Source of the DNA: an uncultured Pseudomonadota bacterium
GTDB lineage: Bacteria; Myxococcota_A; UBA796; SXON01
DNA length: 64,000 nt
NCBI GenBank assembly: GCA_903875225.1
Contig: CAIQVJ010000061.1
Location: 1 to 64,000, forward strand
Reading direction: 5' to 3'
The notes beneath the pieces were generated by a model that saw only the letters and a program-made list of their open reading frames with translations, made no database searches and was not told where the DNA came from. A program made the position numbers and the translations under genes. Positions 52,096-61,057 of the stretch are shown here, in pieces (positions within the stretch are counted from its first letter, which is position 1; every line of letters starts with the position of its first letter).

Positions 52096-54239
52096 GCGAG
52101 CCTGCGCTGGCAGGGCTCGTTCAACCTCCCGAGCCGCCGCAACCATGGCATCCTCCGCCCTCGATGATCCGCCAGGCTGCGGCGATCCTTCGGACGTCGA
52201 AGCTGTTCTGGGCGGGACTGGTCATGAAGGTCGTGGCCTCTTGCCTGTTCGGATCGCATTTCGCGACACAGTGGTTTGCACCATTCCTCTACTTCTTCGT
52301 GCACAGTGGGTTTGCCAATCCTTGGGCGCACTTCGAAGCCGCCGCGGAGCCCCAGGCGTTCCCATACGGCCCCGGGATGCTCGGAATTCTTTCCCTCTCC
52401 TGGTTTCCGGCGCTCTGTTTTGATTTCAACCCCGCAGGTCACCTCGGACTCCTCTTGCTCCGGCTCCCGTTGATCTGCGCGGACCTCGTCGTGTTGGTCC
52501 TGTTGATGCGATGGCTTCGCGTGCACACAGAGGACGCGGTCCGCCTGTGGTGGCTGAACCCGATCGTCTTCTACGCCACCTACGTGCACGGCCAGTTGGA
52601 CCTGCTGCCGACCGCGCTCATGTGTGGCGCGCTCTACTTCATGTTCTCGCGAAGGATGTGGACCGGCGCCTTGCTCGTGGGCCTCGCCTTGGCGACGAAG
52701 GGACACCTGCTCCTGTGTGTACCCTTTCTTCTGGTGTTCGTGCATCGTCAGCGGCTCGGCTGGGTGCTGTTCGTGTGCGTGACCCTGTGGCTCGGCGGTG
52801 GCCCGTACCTCGCCCTGCTCCCACTCCGCGGCTTTCGCTCGATCGTGTTCGGCAGCGCTGAGTTCGAGCGCTTCTGGGCGGTGGTGCTGCCGTTCGGCCC
52901 CCAGGGCTCCGGGCTCTACCTATGCCTTGCCGCGCTGACGGTCGTCTTCCTCCGCTTCGCCTCCTATCGCCGGGTTGACCGCGATCTCACGTTCACGTAC
53001 ATCGGGACCGTCTACCTCCTCCTCGTGACGCTCACCCCCCCTCAACCTGGGTGGTTCATCTGGGCGCTTCCTTTCGCGATCTGCCTTGCCGCGCGCCTCA
53101 CCCGGACTGGGCGCGTCGCGCTGGATGCCCTCGCAGTGGCCTACCTCCTCTACTTCTTCGTTTCACAGCCGGAGACGTTCCTCGAGGCCGTCGATCCAAC
53201 GCTCGGGCCCGGCTTTGGCCATGCCCTCACGCTGAAGGTTTCGGGGCTCGTGCCCCAGCTCTTCTCGCCACGGGCGGCTGGGGTGTCGTGGAGCCTGCTG
53301 TTCGCGGTGACGGTCATGACCGCCTTCGAGATGTACCGCGTCGGGGTCCGCGGGAGTGATCTGCATGATTTCCTCGATACGACCTTCATGATCGGGATAG
53401 GCGGAGACAGCGGGGCGGGGAAGCATACGATCAGCCAGGATCTCGCGGCGTTGCTCGGGGCCCAGTACACCGCAGTCAACGGGGATGACGATCACCGCTG
53501 GGAGCGGGGCCACGCGATGTGGCGCCAGCACACCCACCTCGACCCGCGCGCGAATCACCTGATCGCGCAAGTCGAGGCCGTGGCAGCATTGCGGCGCGGG
53601 GCCGGCGTACTGAAGCGCCAGTATGACCACGAGAATGGACGATTCACCGGCCCCGTCCGCGTGGAGCCGACCCCGTTCGTCGCGATCGTCGGACTACATC
53701 CCTTCTACCTGGAACAGCAGCGGAACCTTCTCCACCTGAAGCTGTTCGTCGACACGGACGAGGCCCTCCGACGGGCATGGAAGGTGGCCCGCGACGTGGC
53801 GAAGCGAGGCTACGCGTCCGAACGGGCGGGCGCCGAACTGGATCGCCGCGAGGAGGACTCCACGCGGTTCGTGCGCCCCCAGGCCCGCTACGCGGACGTC
53901 GTCGTCCGGCACCTCTCCGTCGGGAGTGAGGTTGCCGACGAATTCGTCGTCGAAGTCGAGCTGCGCACAGCGCTGAAGTCCCTCGATCTCCTCGAGGTCT
54001 TGTCGCAGGCACCGGGACTCTCCGTGGAATGGGGGTCGGACGGGGCGCTCACGCGCGAGACCCTCGCAGTGCGGGGCAGGATCGAACCGAGCACGCTCAA
54101 TGCGCTGGCAAGCGCCGCCATTCCTCACGTGGAGGAGATGATCGACGCATCGGGCTGGAGACACGGCGGTCGGGGGGTCGTCCAACTCGTGCTTCTTCAC
54201 GCGCTCAGCGCGCGGTTGCAGTACAATGAGCAGGCGTGA
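52092..54239 (+). CDS. Fusion of a membrane GT-C glycosyltransferase with a P-loop kinase
   Basis: A 715-aa protein. Residues about 25-425 contain roughly ten TM helices with HFATQWFAPFLYFFV and WWLNPIVFYATYVHGQLDLL, typical of GT-C (GT87/PIG-M-like) lipid-linked sugar transferases. From about 430 a soluble kinase begins: GIGGDSGAGKHTISQDLA (Walker A with His after GK), AVNGDDDHRWER, VVGLHPFY-type strand and VDTDEALRRAWKVARD, like uridine kinase/phosphoribulokinase. It could phosphorylate the sugar or polyol used in the same pathway. ATG at 52092 overlaps the previous stop (ATGA). Confidence 0.8.
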   Translation: MSEPALAGLVQPPEPPQPWHPPPSMIRQAAAILRTSKLFWAGLVMKVVASCLFGSHFATQWFAPFLYFFVHSGFANPWAHFEAAAEPQAFPYGPGMLGILSLSWFPALCFDFNPAGHLGLLLLRLPLICADLVVLVLLMRWLRVHTEDAVRLWWLNPIVFYATYVHGQLDLLPTALMCGALYFMFSRRMWTGALLVGLALATKGHLLLCVPFLLVFVHRQRLGWVLFVCVTLWLGGGPYLALLPLRGFRSIVFGSAEFERFWAVVLPFGPQGSGLYLCLAALTVVFLRFASYRRVDRDLTFTYIGTVYLLLVTLTPPQPGWFIWALPFAICLAARLTRTGRVALDALAVAYLLYFFVSQPETFLEAVDPTLGPGFGHALTLKVSGLVPQLFSPRAAGVSWSLLFAVTVMTAFEMYRVGVRGSDLHDFLDTTFMIGIGGDSGAGKHTISQDLAALLGAQYTAVNGDDDHRWERGHAMWRQHTHLDPRANHLIAQVEAVAALRRGAGVLKRQYDHENGRFTGPVRVEPTPFVAIVGLHPFYLEQQRNLLHLKLFVDTDEALRRAWKVARDVAKRGYASERAGAELDRREEDSTRFVRPQARYADVVVRHLSVGSEVADEFVVEVELRTALKSLDLLEVLSQAPGLSVEWGSDGALTRETLAVRGRIEPSTLNALASAAIPHVEEMIDASGWRHGGRGVVQLVLLHALSARLQYNEQA

Positions 54240-54903
54240 CATGCGGCGGGGCATGCTGCTCGATCTGGATGGGACGCTCTACTCCTACCCGGCGCCGGAG
54301 GGCGTCGCGCGGCGGTCCCTGTGCGAACGTGTGGCCGCGCGGTTGGACCTCGACCCGGCCACGATCGGTGCGGCGTACCTCGAGGCGCGGGATCGGGTAC
54401 GGGAACGGCTGGGCGCACGCGGAAGCGCACACTCCCGGCTGCTGTACCTGCACGAACTGCTTGCCATGCTGGGTCGTTTTGACGCAGTCTCGGAAGTGCC
54501 TCTCTGGAACCGCGAGTACTGGGATGTGTTCCTGTGTTCGGCACGGCTGAGCACGGATGTCGTGACGCTCCTCTCCGCGGCACGAGCGCGGGGGTGGCGA
54601 ACGGCGATCGTCACCGACCTCACGCTCGACGTGCAGCTCCGCAAATGCGCCGAGTTCGGTCTGCTTGGGCGTATCGACGCCCTCGTGGCCAGCGAGGAGG
54701 TGGCCGTCGAGAAGCCCGACCCTGCCGTATTCCTCCTCGGCGCCGCGCGCATCGGCGTGAACATCATGGATTGCATCGTCGTGGGCGATGACGACGCCCG
54801 GGACGGGATGGGTGCGCGACGGTTGGGAATTCCGTTTCTCCACGCTGGTGAGGGCGGGTGCGACCTCGCGACCGTCATCAAGCATATCCTCGGTGATCCT
54901 TGA
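54226..54903 (+). CDS. HAD-superfamily phosphatase
   Basis: A 225-aa cytosolic enzyme. LLDLDGTLYSY (catalytic Asp pair), AIVTDLTLDVQ (motif II), VEKPDPAVFLLGA (Lys, motif III) and CIVVGDDDARDGMGARRLG (motif IV) are in order with an alpha-helical cap, as in class I sugar-phosphate or phosphoglycolate phosphatases. It overlaps the previous gene by 14 bases and its stop overlaps the next TTG. Likely dephosphorylates an intermediate of the glycan's nucleotide-sugar route. Confidence 0.92.
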   Translation: MSRRDMRRGMLLDLDGTLYSYPAPEGVARRSLCERVAARLDLDPATIGAAYLEARDRVRERLGARGSAHSRLLYLHELLAMLGRFDAVSEVPLWNREYWDVFLCSARLSTDVVTLLSAARARGWRTAIVTDLTLDVQLRKCAEFGLLGRIDALVASEEVAVEKPDPAVFLLGAARIGVNIMDCIVVGDDDARDGMGARRLGIPFLHAGEGGCDLATVIKHILGDP

Positions 54904-55877
54904 GAAACGCCGAGATCATCCGCCTCGGGAGGGCGCTGGGTGGGCTGGACATGGTCCAGGGCCCGGGCGGGAACGTGTCACTGAAAGACGGCGACAACGT
55001 CACGATCAAGGCGAGCGGAGTCCGCCTCCGGGATCTCGACCGGGAAGGAGCGCTAACGACGGTGCCGCTCGGGCTGGGCCGGGCCGTGCTCGACGGAGCG
55101 CCCGGTGCGGACGCTCTGGTGGCAGCGTTGGCACCTCGACCCTCCCTGGAGGTGACGCTTCATACGGTGGGACCCCGGGTTGTCGCCCATACCCACAGCC
55201 TGGGAGCGCTGCTCGTTGCGTGCGCGAGCGACGAGCGCGCGCCCGATCTCCAAGGGGCAGCCTTGGTCCTTGTGGTCGGGTACGCACGGCCGGGCCCGGC
55301 ATTGGGGCGCCTGGTTCGCGACGCGGTTGCCGATCTGCGAGGCCCTTGCGTCGCCATTCTTCAATCCCACGGGCTCGTCGTGTTCGCAGACGAGGTGGAC
55401 GAGGCGATCAGCCTCACCCGGACGTTCGACCGGCTCTGTCGCGATCGGTTTGGCGATCCCGAATCGCTGGATGACCGGGTTGCCAGATACTGGTCCGCGC
55501 CGCTTCGAACCCTTCCCGGAGGCCTCTTGCAGGAGGTGCCCTTCGCGCCCGGTGGCCCCGCTCGGGTGCTTTTTCCCGATGCAGCGGTGTTCTGCCCTTG
55601 GATAGGGTTTGATGACATCGCGGATGCCAATCGGATCGCATCAGCACTCGCCGCCGTTGGTCGACCGTTCGTCGTGAGCGACGGTGCCCGGCGCGCGGTG
55701 GTTGCGCCAAACCGGCGAGGCCTGGAATTCGCAGTCGAGACGCTCGCGGCACACGACATGGTTGATGCTGCACTCCGCAGGCGTGGCCGCGCCCGGTACA
55801 TCGATCCTGGAGAAGCGGCCGAAGTCGCAGGGATGCCGTCCGAGCTCTTTCGTCTCCAACGTTGTGAGGGTCCATAG
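54900..55877 (+). CDS. Class II aldolase/adducin-domain protein
   Basis: A 325-aa protein. MVQGPGGNVSLKDGDNVTIK and the metal-site H-T-H-S (about residue 98) followed by the late ILQSHGLVVFADE belong to the class II aldolase/adducin fold, which includes fuculose- and rhamnulose-phosphate aldolases and ribulose-5-phosphate epimerases. The C-terminal about 120 residues are an added domain resembling that of aldolases in capsule clusters. TTG at 54900 overlaps the HAD stop (TTGA). It probably makes or breaks a C-C bond in the unusual sugar of this cluster. Confidence 0.85.
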   Translation: MRNAEIIRLGRALGGLDMVQGPGGNVSLKDGDNVTIKASGVRLRDLDREGALTTVPLGLGRAVLDGAPGADALVAALAPRPSLEVTLHTVGPRVVAHTHSLGALLVACASDERAPDLQGAALVLVVGYARPGPALGRLVRDAVADLRGPCVAILQSHGLVVFADEVDEAISLTRTFDRLCRDRFGDPESLDDRVARYWSAPLRTLPGGLLQEVPFAPGGPARVLFPDAAVFCPWIGFDDIADANRIASALAAVGRPFVVSDGARRAVVAPNRRGLEFAVETLAAHDMVDAALRRRGRARYIDPGEAAEVAGMPSELFRLQRCEGP

Positions 55878-55879
55878 AA

Positions 55880-57490
55880 ATGCTTGTATTCGTTCCAATG
55901 GCAGGATTCGGGGAGCGCTACCGGCGGGCCGGCCACACGGCGGCCAAGCCCCTGATCACGGTCGATGATCGGCCGATGATCGAGCACGTCCTGCGCGACC
56001 TCTCCCCCCTTCATCCTTCGGATCGACTGCTCATCGCGATCAATCGAGAGCACGCCCAGACGACGCCGTTGATCGCGGAGTTGGCGAGGCTCGCTCCAGC
56101 GGCGGAGGTGGCGATCATCGAGCCGCACCGGGATGGCCCGGTTCGAACCCTGCTGGCGGTCGCCGATCGGATCGATGCCAACGAAGAGCTCCTCCTGAGC
56201 TATTGCGACTTTGGCGTGCGCTGGTCGCTTCCGGCCTTTCTGGAGTGGTGCCGGGCCGGAAGGTGGGACGCCGCGATGAGCGCCTACCGCGGCTTTCACC
56301 CCCATTCTCTCGGCCCTACGCTCTATGCCTACATGCGAACCGAGGAGGATCCGGCCTCCGCACCCGGGGCGCACGTGCAAGAGATTCGCGAAAAGCATCA
56401 CTTCACGCCAAACAGGATGGACGAATATGCCTCGGCGGGGCTCTTCTGGTTCCGACGCGCCGGCGCTCTGCTGGAGGCCTCTCGCGCAATCGTGGCAGAG
56501 GGAGAGCGCGCCGCTGGCGAGTTCTACGTGTCAACTGCGGTCCAGCGACAGATCGCGGCGGGTGACAGGGTCGGCGCATACCCACTCGAGCGGTTCTTCC
56601 AGTGGGGGACCGCCGAGGACCTGGAAGACTGGACCGGGTGGGCGCGCGCGATGCGCTGCCTGGATGCGTTCGTAGAGGACGTGGCGGGCATCTCGACGAG
56701 AAGCGTCCTGATCGTGCCCATGGCAGGGCGTGGGCAGCGCTTCGTGGACGAGGGCCTTGGCGTCCACAAGCCGATGATCGACGTCGGGGGGGCGCCGATG
56801 GTCGAGCAGACACTCGCCTTTCTGCCGAAGCCGTCGGCGCGGGTGCTCGTAGTGCGGGACTCCCTGGGGGAGGACGCCACGTTCAGGGCGATGGTTTCGG
56901 CCCTCCCGGGTCCGACCGAAATCGTCCCGGTCCCCGCGGTCACCAACGGGCAGGCGACGAGCGCCTGGCTGGGTGTCGCGAGGGCACCGCGCGGAGCGCC
57001 GGTCCTCGTGGCCTCCTGCGATGCCGGGTATCTCTACGATCCAGCCGTGCTGCGAGTGCTGGAGCAGGACGACGGGCCGGACGTCGCGGTGTTTTCTGCG
57101 CCGTCCTACCTGCCGGCGCGGTGGAGGCCCGAAATGTACGGATGGCTGGTCGCGAACCCCGCATCCCGCGTCGAGGCGGTGTCCGTGAAGAAGGTCGTGC
57201 CCGGTGTAGACCTCCGGTTGCAGGAAACGCTGACTGGCACCTTCTGGTTCCGTAGTGCTGCCCTGTTCAACGAGCTCTACGAGGCGCTGATCGGCAGCGG
57301 CGAGACGGTGCGTGGGGAGTTCTACATCGACACCATGATCCGACAGGCGGTCGCGCGGCAGTTGGATGTGCGCGCGATCCACGTGGAAAAGTTCATCCCC
57401 TGGGGCACGCCGAACGAACTATCGACCTTCATCTACTGGAATATGGTCTTCCGAGGCGGCAGGCCCCTGCGTTCCGGGAAGGCGGCATGA
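55880..57490 (+). CDS. Tandem sugar-phosphate nucleotidyltransferase (two fused domains)
   Basis: A 536-aa protein with two NTP-transferase domains. Domain 1 begins LVFVPMAGFGERYRRAG and has KPLITVDDRPMIEHV. Domain 2, about residues 270-536, begins LIVPMAGRGQRFVDEGLG and has HKPMIDVGGAPMVEQTL. Both keep the G-x-G-x-R and KP nucleotide-binding motifs. The family activates sugar phosphates as NDP-sugars at the start of glycan synthesis. ATG at 55880 is two bases after the previous stop, and its own stop overlaps the GT2 start. The order suggests one protein serving two related activations or a duplicated domain with one regulatory half. Confidence 0.88.
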   Translation: MLVFVPMAGFGERYRRAGHTAAKPLITVDDRPMIEHVLRDLSPLHPSDRLLIAINREHAQTTPLIAELARLAPAAEVAIIEPHRDGPVRTLLAVADRIDANEELLLSYCDFGVRWSLPAFLEWCRAGRWDAAMSAYRGFHPHSLGPTLYAYMRTEEDPASAPGAHVQEIREKHHFTPNRMDEYASAGLFWFRRAGALLEASRAIVAEGERAAGEFYVSTAVQRQIAAGDRVGAYPLERFFQWGTAEDLEDWTGWARAMRCLDAFVEDVAGISTRSVLIVPMAGRGQRFVDEGLGVHKPMIDVGGAPMVEQTLAFLPKPSARVLVVRDSLGEDATFRAMVSALPGPTEIVPVPAVTNGQATSAWLGVARAPRGAPVLVASCDAGYLYDPAVLRVLEQDDGPDVAVFSAPSYLPARWRPEMYGWLVANPASRVEAVSVKKVVPGVDLRLQETLTGTFWFRSAALFNELYEALIGSGETVRGEFYIDTMIRQAVARQLDVRAIHVEKFIPWGTPNELSTFIYWNMVFRGGRPLRSGKAA

Positions 57491-58233
57491 CGGTCAGCCG
57501 TTCGATTGTCGTTCCCTGCTACAACGAGGCTCCCAACCTACCGGCGCTCCTCGCGCGGTTTCGGGCCATCCGTAGCCGCCCTGGGGCGGAGGCCTGGGAG
57601 CTGATCCTGGTGGACAACGGGAGCACGGATGGCAGCGCTGAGATCCTTCACAAGGCCGTCCAGGCGGAGGGCGGCAGTTGGCTTCGCGTCGCGGCAGTGG
57701 CGCCTCCCAACATCGGGTACGGTCACGGAATCCTGGTAGGACTCCGCGCGGCAAGGGGTGAACTGCTGGCCTGGACGCACGCTGACGGACAGACCCCGCC
57801 GCTGGATGCCGTCCATGCGCTCGAGCGGCTGGCCGCGTCTGCGCACCCGGCCCGCACCCTGGTGAAGGGCCGCCGTCGCGGCCGTCCGCTCAAGGACGCG
57901 GCGTTCACGTTCGGGATGGAGCTGGCGGCGCTCGGAATCCTGGGTCAGCGCCTCCCCGACATCAACGGACAGCCCAAGGCCTTTCATCGCGACCTCCTCG
58001 ACGCCGCTGCGAGTCCCCCGTCGGACCTGAGCCTGGATCTGCACTTCCTGAGTACCGCTGAACGACTCGGATTCGAGATATCAAGCTTCGACGTGCAGTT
58101 CGGGCTCCGGGAGCACGGCGAATCGAAGTGGGCGTTCAACTGGCAGTCCAAGCGTCGGGCGGTCGCGCGGACCCTGCGCTGCATGGTCGAGCTCAGGGCA
58201 GCGCCCGGCGCGCCGGCCGCAGGTTCGGAATGA
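57487..58233 (+). CDS. Glycosyltransferase family 2
   Basis: A 248-aa GT-A enzyme. VVPCYNEAPNLPALL, LILVDNGSTDGSAEIL and LAWTHADGQTPP (DxD-equivalent HAD) are the family's N-terminal nucleotide-binding elements. DINGQPKAFHRDLL and LREHGESKWAFN resemble dolichol-phosphate mannose synthase-type GT2 proteins. No TM segments, so it may load a sugar onto undecaprenyl phosphate for the adjacent GT-C enzymes. Both ends overlap neighbours. Confidence 0.9.
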   Translation: MTVSRSIVVPCYNEAPNLPALLARFRAIRSRPGAEAWELILVDNGSTDGSAEILHKAVQAEGGSWLRVAAVAPPNIGYGHGILVGLRAARGELLAWTHADGQTPPLDAVHALERLAASAHPARTLVKGRRRGRPLKDAAFTFGMELAALGILGQRLPDINGQPKAFHRDLLDAAASPPSDLSLDLHFLSTAERLGFEISSFDVQFGLREHGESKWAFNWQSKRRAVARTLRCMVELRAAPGAPAAGSE

Positions 58234-59822
58234 CACGCGTTTGGCGAGAGTTCGGTTGGGCGTCGCTGGTCGCCCTGGCGTGTGTCGTACTTTGCGAAGT
58301 CAACGGACGAACCGGCCTGTACCTCTTCGACACCGGCATCAATTATCATTACGGATGGTTGATTTATCAGGGTCAGGCGCCCTTCGTGGAGATCGAGACC
58401 CCGCTGGCGCCGCTGTCCGGCATCCTGACGGCCGCCGGGTACGCCGCGTGCGGCGTCACGTATCTTTCGAGTGTGCACCTGGCCTCGCTTCTCTCGGGGA
58501 TCGGCGCGTTGGTCATCGGGCTGAGTCTTGCCCCGGTCCTCTCCCGCCCGGCCGCCGGCGTGTTCGCGTTCGCGCTGGTGAGCACGACGCTGCCGGTGAT
58601 AGGAACACTGTACTACAATCATCTCGGGTACCTGCTCGTGGTCGCGTGGCACACCGCGGTTCTGTGCATGATCGGCGCGTCCGCCGACAGACGCTGGACG
58701 GTCTGGAGCGTCACTGCCTGGTCGCTGACGGCGCTGATTGCCCTGAACAAGGTGCATCTCGGCGTGCTCCATTCGGCCGTCCTGCTGGCCGTCGAGTTGG
58801 TCATGATCCGGGACGGCGCGGCGTGTGTCCTGCGGAGCGCCGTGAAGGGCCTCGCTCTCCGCATCGCCCCGCTCCTGGTGGGCGCCGGCGCCGTGCTCGT
58901 GTGGGCAGACTGGGACATCGCCGCCATCCTGCGAAACCTCTCTGTTCCGGACCGGCCGAGTCTGCACCCAGAGGCGATTGCCGAGCGGTTCTTCGGGCTC
59001 CCGTCTGACATCCTGGCGATGCCCGTTATCGGCCCCGGAACATGTTTTCTCGTGGGCGGAGCGCTCCTCCTGGATTTGATCCGTGCGGCGCCAGAATCCC
59101 GGCAGCTACGGTACTTCGCGGTGCTGTTCCTCGGGTCGTCCGTCGTCCAGGCCGTCGGCTTCATCACCTCGGGCGAGGCCCCCTCCGGAACCCTCCCTGG
59201 AGCGCTCTGCCTTTTGTTGATCGCCGCGGTGGCGGCCCGCAGGGTCGGTGCACCCGGGCCGACGGCCCGGTCGATCAGCCCCCTCATCGGCCTCGCTGCG
59301 AGCGCGGGTGTCTTCGCGGTGTCGTACGGTTGGGAGGGTCTCCGGAAGGCCTGGGACGAGGACGGCACATGGCTGCAGGCGCCCATCGCGAACGACCATG
59401 AGGTGACCTCCGGTTTCTTCCGGGGGGTTCACGTCCGCGCCGAACAGCAACTCGCCATCGAGCGCGTCGAGGCCATCGTCGCCGCCGCGGGGGACGCGCG
59501 CGTCTTCTTCGCTCCGGAGTTGGAGATGTTCTACCCCGCCACGGGGCGCCTGGGCCCGAAGCCCTGGCTGCTCTGGAGCCACCCGGGCGTGTCGGTGTCC
59601 GTGCTTCAATTCCGGGAGTTGCGAGAGCGGTTCAACCACGCAGAGGTCGACATCGTGTTCAAGGCACCCACGCGCGAGGGACTGAGCCCGTATCTGACCA
59701 AGGCATTAGAAACGGACTACTCTGCCGTCGAGATGCGCGAACCGTGCTTCGTCGTCGTGCTCTTCCGACATGGGTTCGTGCCTTCGGCAAGCCTCGTCGA
59801 GGCCGTGGGGATGTTCCAGTGA
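58230..59822 (+). CDS. Polytopic membrane protein, GT-C glycosyltransferase-like
   Basis: A 530-aa protein with about 10-11 TM helices and a soluble C-terminal domain from about residue 390. TGINYHYGWLIYQGQAPFVE and ETPLAPLSGILTAAGY resemble the first periplasmic loop of GT-C enzymes (the acidic Asp/Glu in D-x-G-x-N and E-x-E). It would use polyprenyl-phosphate sugar as donor. ATG at 58230 overlaps the GT2 stop (ATGA). Last gene of the operon. The C-terminal domain is unassigned. Confidence 0.75.
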   Translation: MTRVWREFGWASLVALACVVLCEVNGRTGLYLFDTGINYHYGWLIYQGQAPFVEIETPLAPLSGILTAAGYAACGVTYLSSVHLASLLSGIGALVIGLSLAPVLSRPAAGVFAFALVSTTLPVIGTLYYNHLGYLLVVAWHTAVLCMIGASADRRWTVWSVTAWSLTALIALNKVHLGVLHSAVLLAVELVMIRDGAACVLRSAVKGLALRIAPLLVGAGAVLVWADWDIAAILRNLSVPDRPSLHPEAIAERFFGLPSDILAMPVIGPGTCFLVGGALLLDLIRAAPESRQLRYFAVLFLGSSVVQAVGFITSGEAPSGTLPGALCLLLIAAVAARRVGAPGPTARSISPLIGLAASAGVFAVSYGWEGLRKAWDEDGTWLQAPIANDHEVTSGFFRGVHVRAEQQLAIERVEAIVAAAGDARVFFAPELEMFYPATGRLGPKPWLLWSHPGVSVSVLQFRELRERFNHAEVDIVFKAPTREGLSPYLTKALETDYSAVEMREPCFVVVLFRHGFVPSASLVEAVGMFQ

Positions 59823-59837
59823 CCAGAGAACATGGTG

Positions 59838-59910
59838 TCCCGGCCGAGATTCTACCCGTTCGGTCCCGCTTTTGATGCCCAGGTGCCTGATTCCGAGTTG
59901 TACGTTCACG
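59838..59910 (+). repeat. Dispersed repeat, copy B
   Basis: About 73 bp, TCCCGGCCGAGATTCTACCC to GTTCACG. It aligns with copies A and C, with three bases missing after CGGCCG. It starts 16 bases after the stop of the GT-C gene. Confidence 0.65.
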
Positions 59911-59936
59911 GGCGGATAGCGCCCGCTGCTCGACTG

Positions 59937-60833
59937 CTAAGGGGAACCCGGCCCAGGCTCGACAATGGGGGTCCGGCATTGTGTCAGGGAGTAGCCCGCC
60001 TGATCCGGCCTGAAGACGAGTGAAGGGTACTGGCTGCCCAGCGTCGCCGCGCCATCGAAATTCGTCGTTTCCCCTCGGGAAGGTTCATGCAGGGTCACCC
60101 AACCCGACCAGGCCGCGAAGCTGATGGCTTGGGCGTTGATCGCAGAGGACGGGTCGAGAAAGCTGGCGTTGCTACTGAAGAGACAGTTGCTGCTGTTTTG
60201 CATCGTGACGTGAAAATTTGCCGTGATGATGGCCCCGTTCCGAACGACGCCTGGCCAACGCACGGTCACCGTAACTAGAGCTGACCCGTCAGATTCCTTC
60301 AACACCGTCGTCGCGGACCCGCCTGGCGCGATCGCGGCAGTCGGCGGATCGTAGCGGAGCCCGGACCTCAGCTTCGCGAATTCCTCGTCCGTCAAGCTCC
60401 GGGTCTCCCTGCCGGAATATCGCACGTCGAAGGCAGCGGCACCAGTTTCGGCGGCCTTGGGGGCGGCAGCCGCATCATCACGAGGGGGAGCATTGCCGTT
60501 CTGATCTGGGGACTGCGAGGATGACGCTGCGCAGCTCACGTCCAGTCCGTTGACTTCGTCGAGCTCGGGCTTCAGCGCCTCATAGACCACCGGATTGGAG
60601 TTCGCCATGCGATTCATGAGCGCACGCAGCTCCGGAAGGTAAGGACAGGGGTCGGCGCCGTCCTGCAACTTCTGGGTAATCTCCATCGTGCGTTGGGCGT
60701 CCTCAAGGTCGCCCGCGCTGGCAACTGGCGCGGAGCCCAACGCGACGGCGAGCACGACGAAGCCGGCTCGACGGGGACGGGACGCCGGAGGGCGGACCAG
60801 ACTTGGGGAGCGAGAAACGCGGGGAGAGCGCAC
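59937..60833 (-). CDS. Exported protein with Ala-rich linker
   Basis: About 298 aa. A signal peptide (GFVVLAVALGSAPVASAGDL) ends near residue 40. The mature part has a helical segment with DPCPYLPELRALMNRM, an Ala/Asp/Pro linker, and a beta-rich C-terminal half (DVRYSGRETRSL, VTVTVRWPGVV, FHVTMQNSSNCLFSSN), with four cysteines. Family not recognised. No ATG fits the signal. GTG at 60833 is the closest, and a start up to 60956 is possible. Confidence 0.6.
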   Translation of the reverse strand: MRSPRVSRSPSLVRPPASRPRRAGFVVLAVALGSAPVASAGDLEDAQRTMEITQKLQDGADPCPYLPELRALMNRMANSNPVVYEALKPELDEVNGLDVSCAASSSQSPDQNGNAPPRDDAAAAPKAAETGAAAFDVRYSGRETRSLTDEEFAKLRSGLRYDPPTAAIAPGGSATTVLKESDGSALVTVTVRWPGVVRNGAIITANFHVTMQNSSNCLFSSNASFLDPSSAINAQAISFAAWSGWVTLHEPSRGETTNFDGAATLGSQYPSLVFRPDQAGYSLTQCRTPIVEPGPGSP

Positions 60834-61057
60834 CGAGCTGATCCGGGATCGGGGGAGCGCAATGCATAACACAGCGGCCCAGAATGCTGGCCGGCTGACG
60901 CGCGGCGACCTGCCCGGGATCAAGGAGGCGGCTCGATCAACTCGGCGGCCCTCCACTTTCCCGGCCGACGAGATTCTACCGGTTCGGGACCGCCTGGAAT
61001 GCCGAGGTGCCCGACCCCGAGGTGAACTTTCAAGGACAAACTGGGGAGGGCTCCCGG
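60834..61057. other. Intergenic region holding dispersed repeat copy C
   Basis: No gene is supported. The repeat copy C covers 60959-61035. The rest is GC-rich with no clear promoter, apart from a possible leader of the exported protein gene. Confidence 0.4.
60959..61035 (+). repeat. Dispersed repeat, copy C
   Basis: About 77 bp beginning TCCCGGCCGACGAGATTCTA and ending ACTTTCAAGG. Strongest match to copy A in the block GCCTGGAATGCC. It sits just beyond the 3' end of the CarH-like gene. Confidence 0.65.

Noticed and set aside
56150-56165. GGTTCGAACC as a tRNA T-loop
   Set aside because: It lies inside the nucleotidyltransferase coding region and no acceptor or anticodon stem can be drawn.
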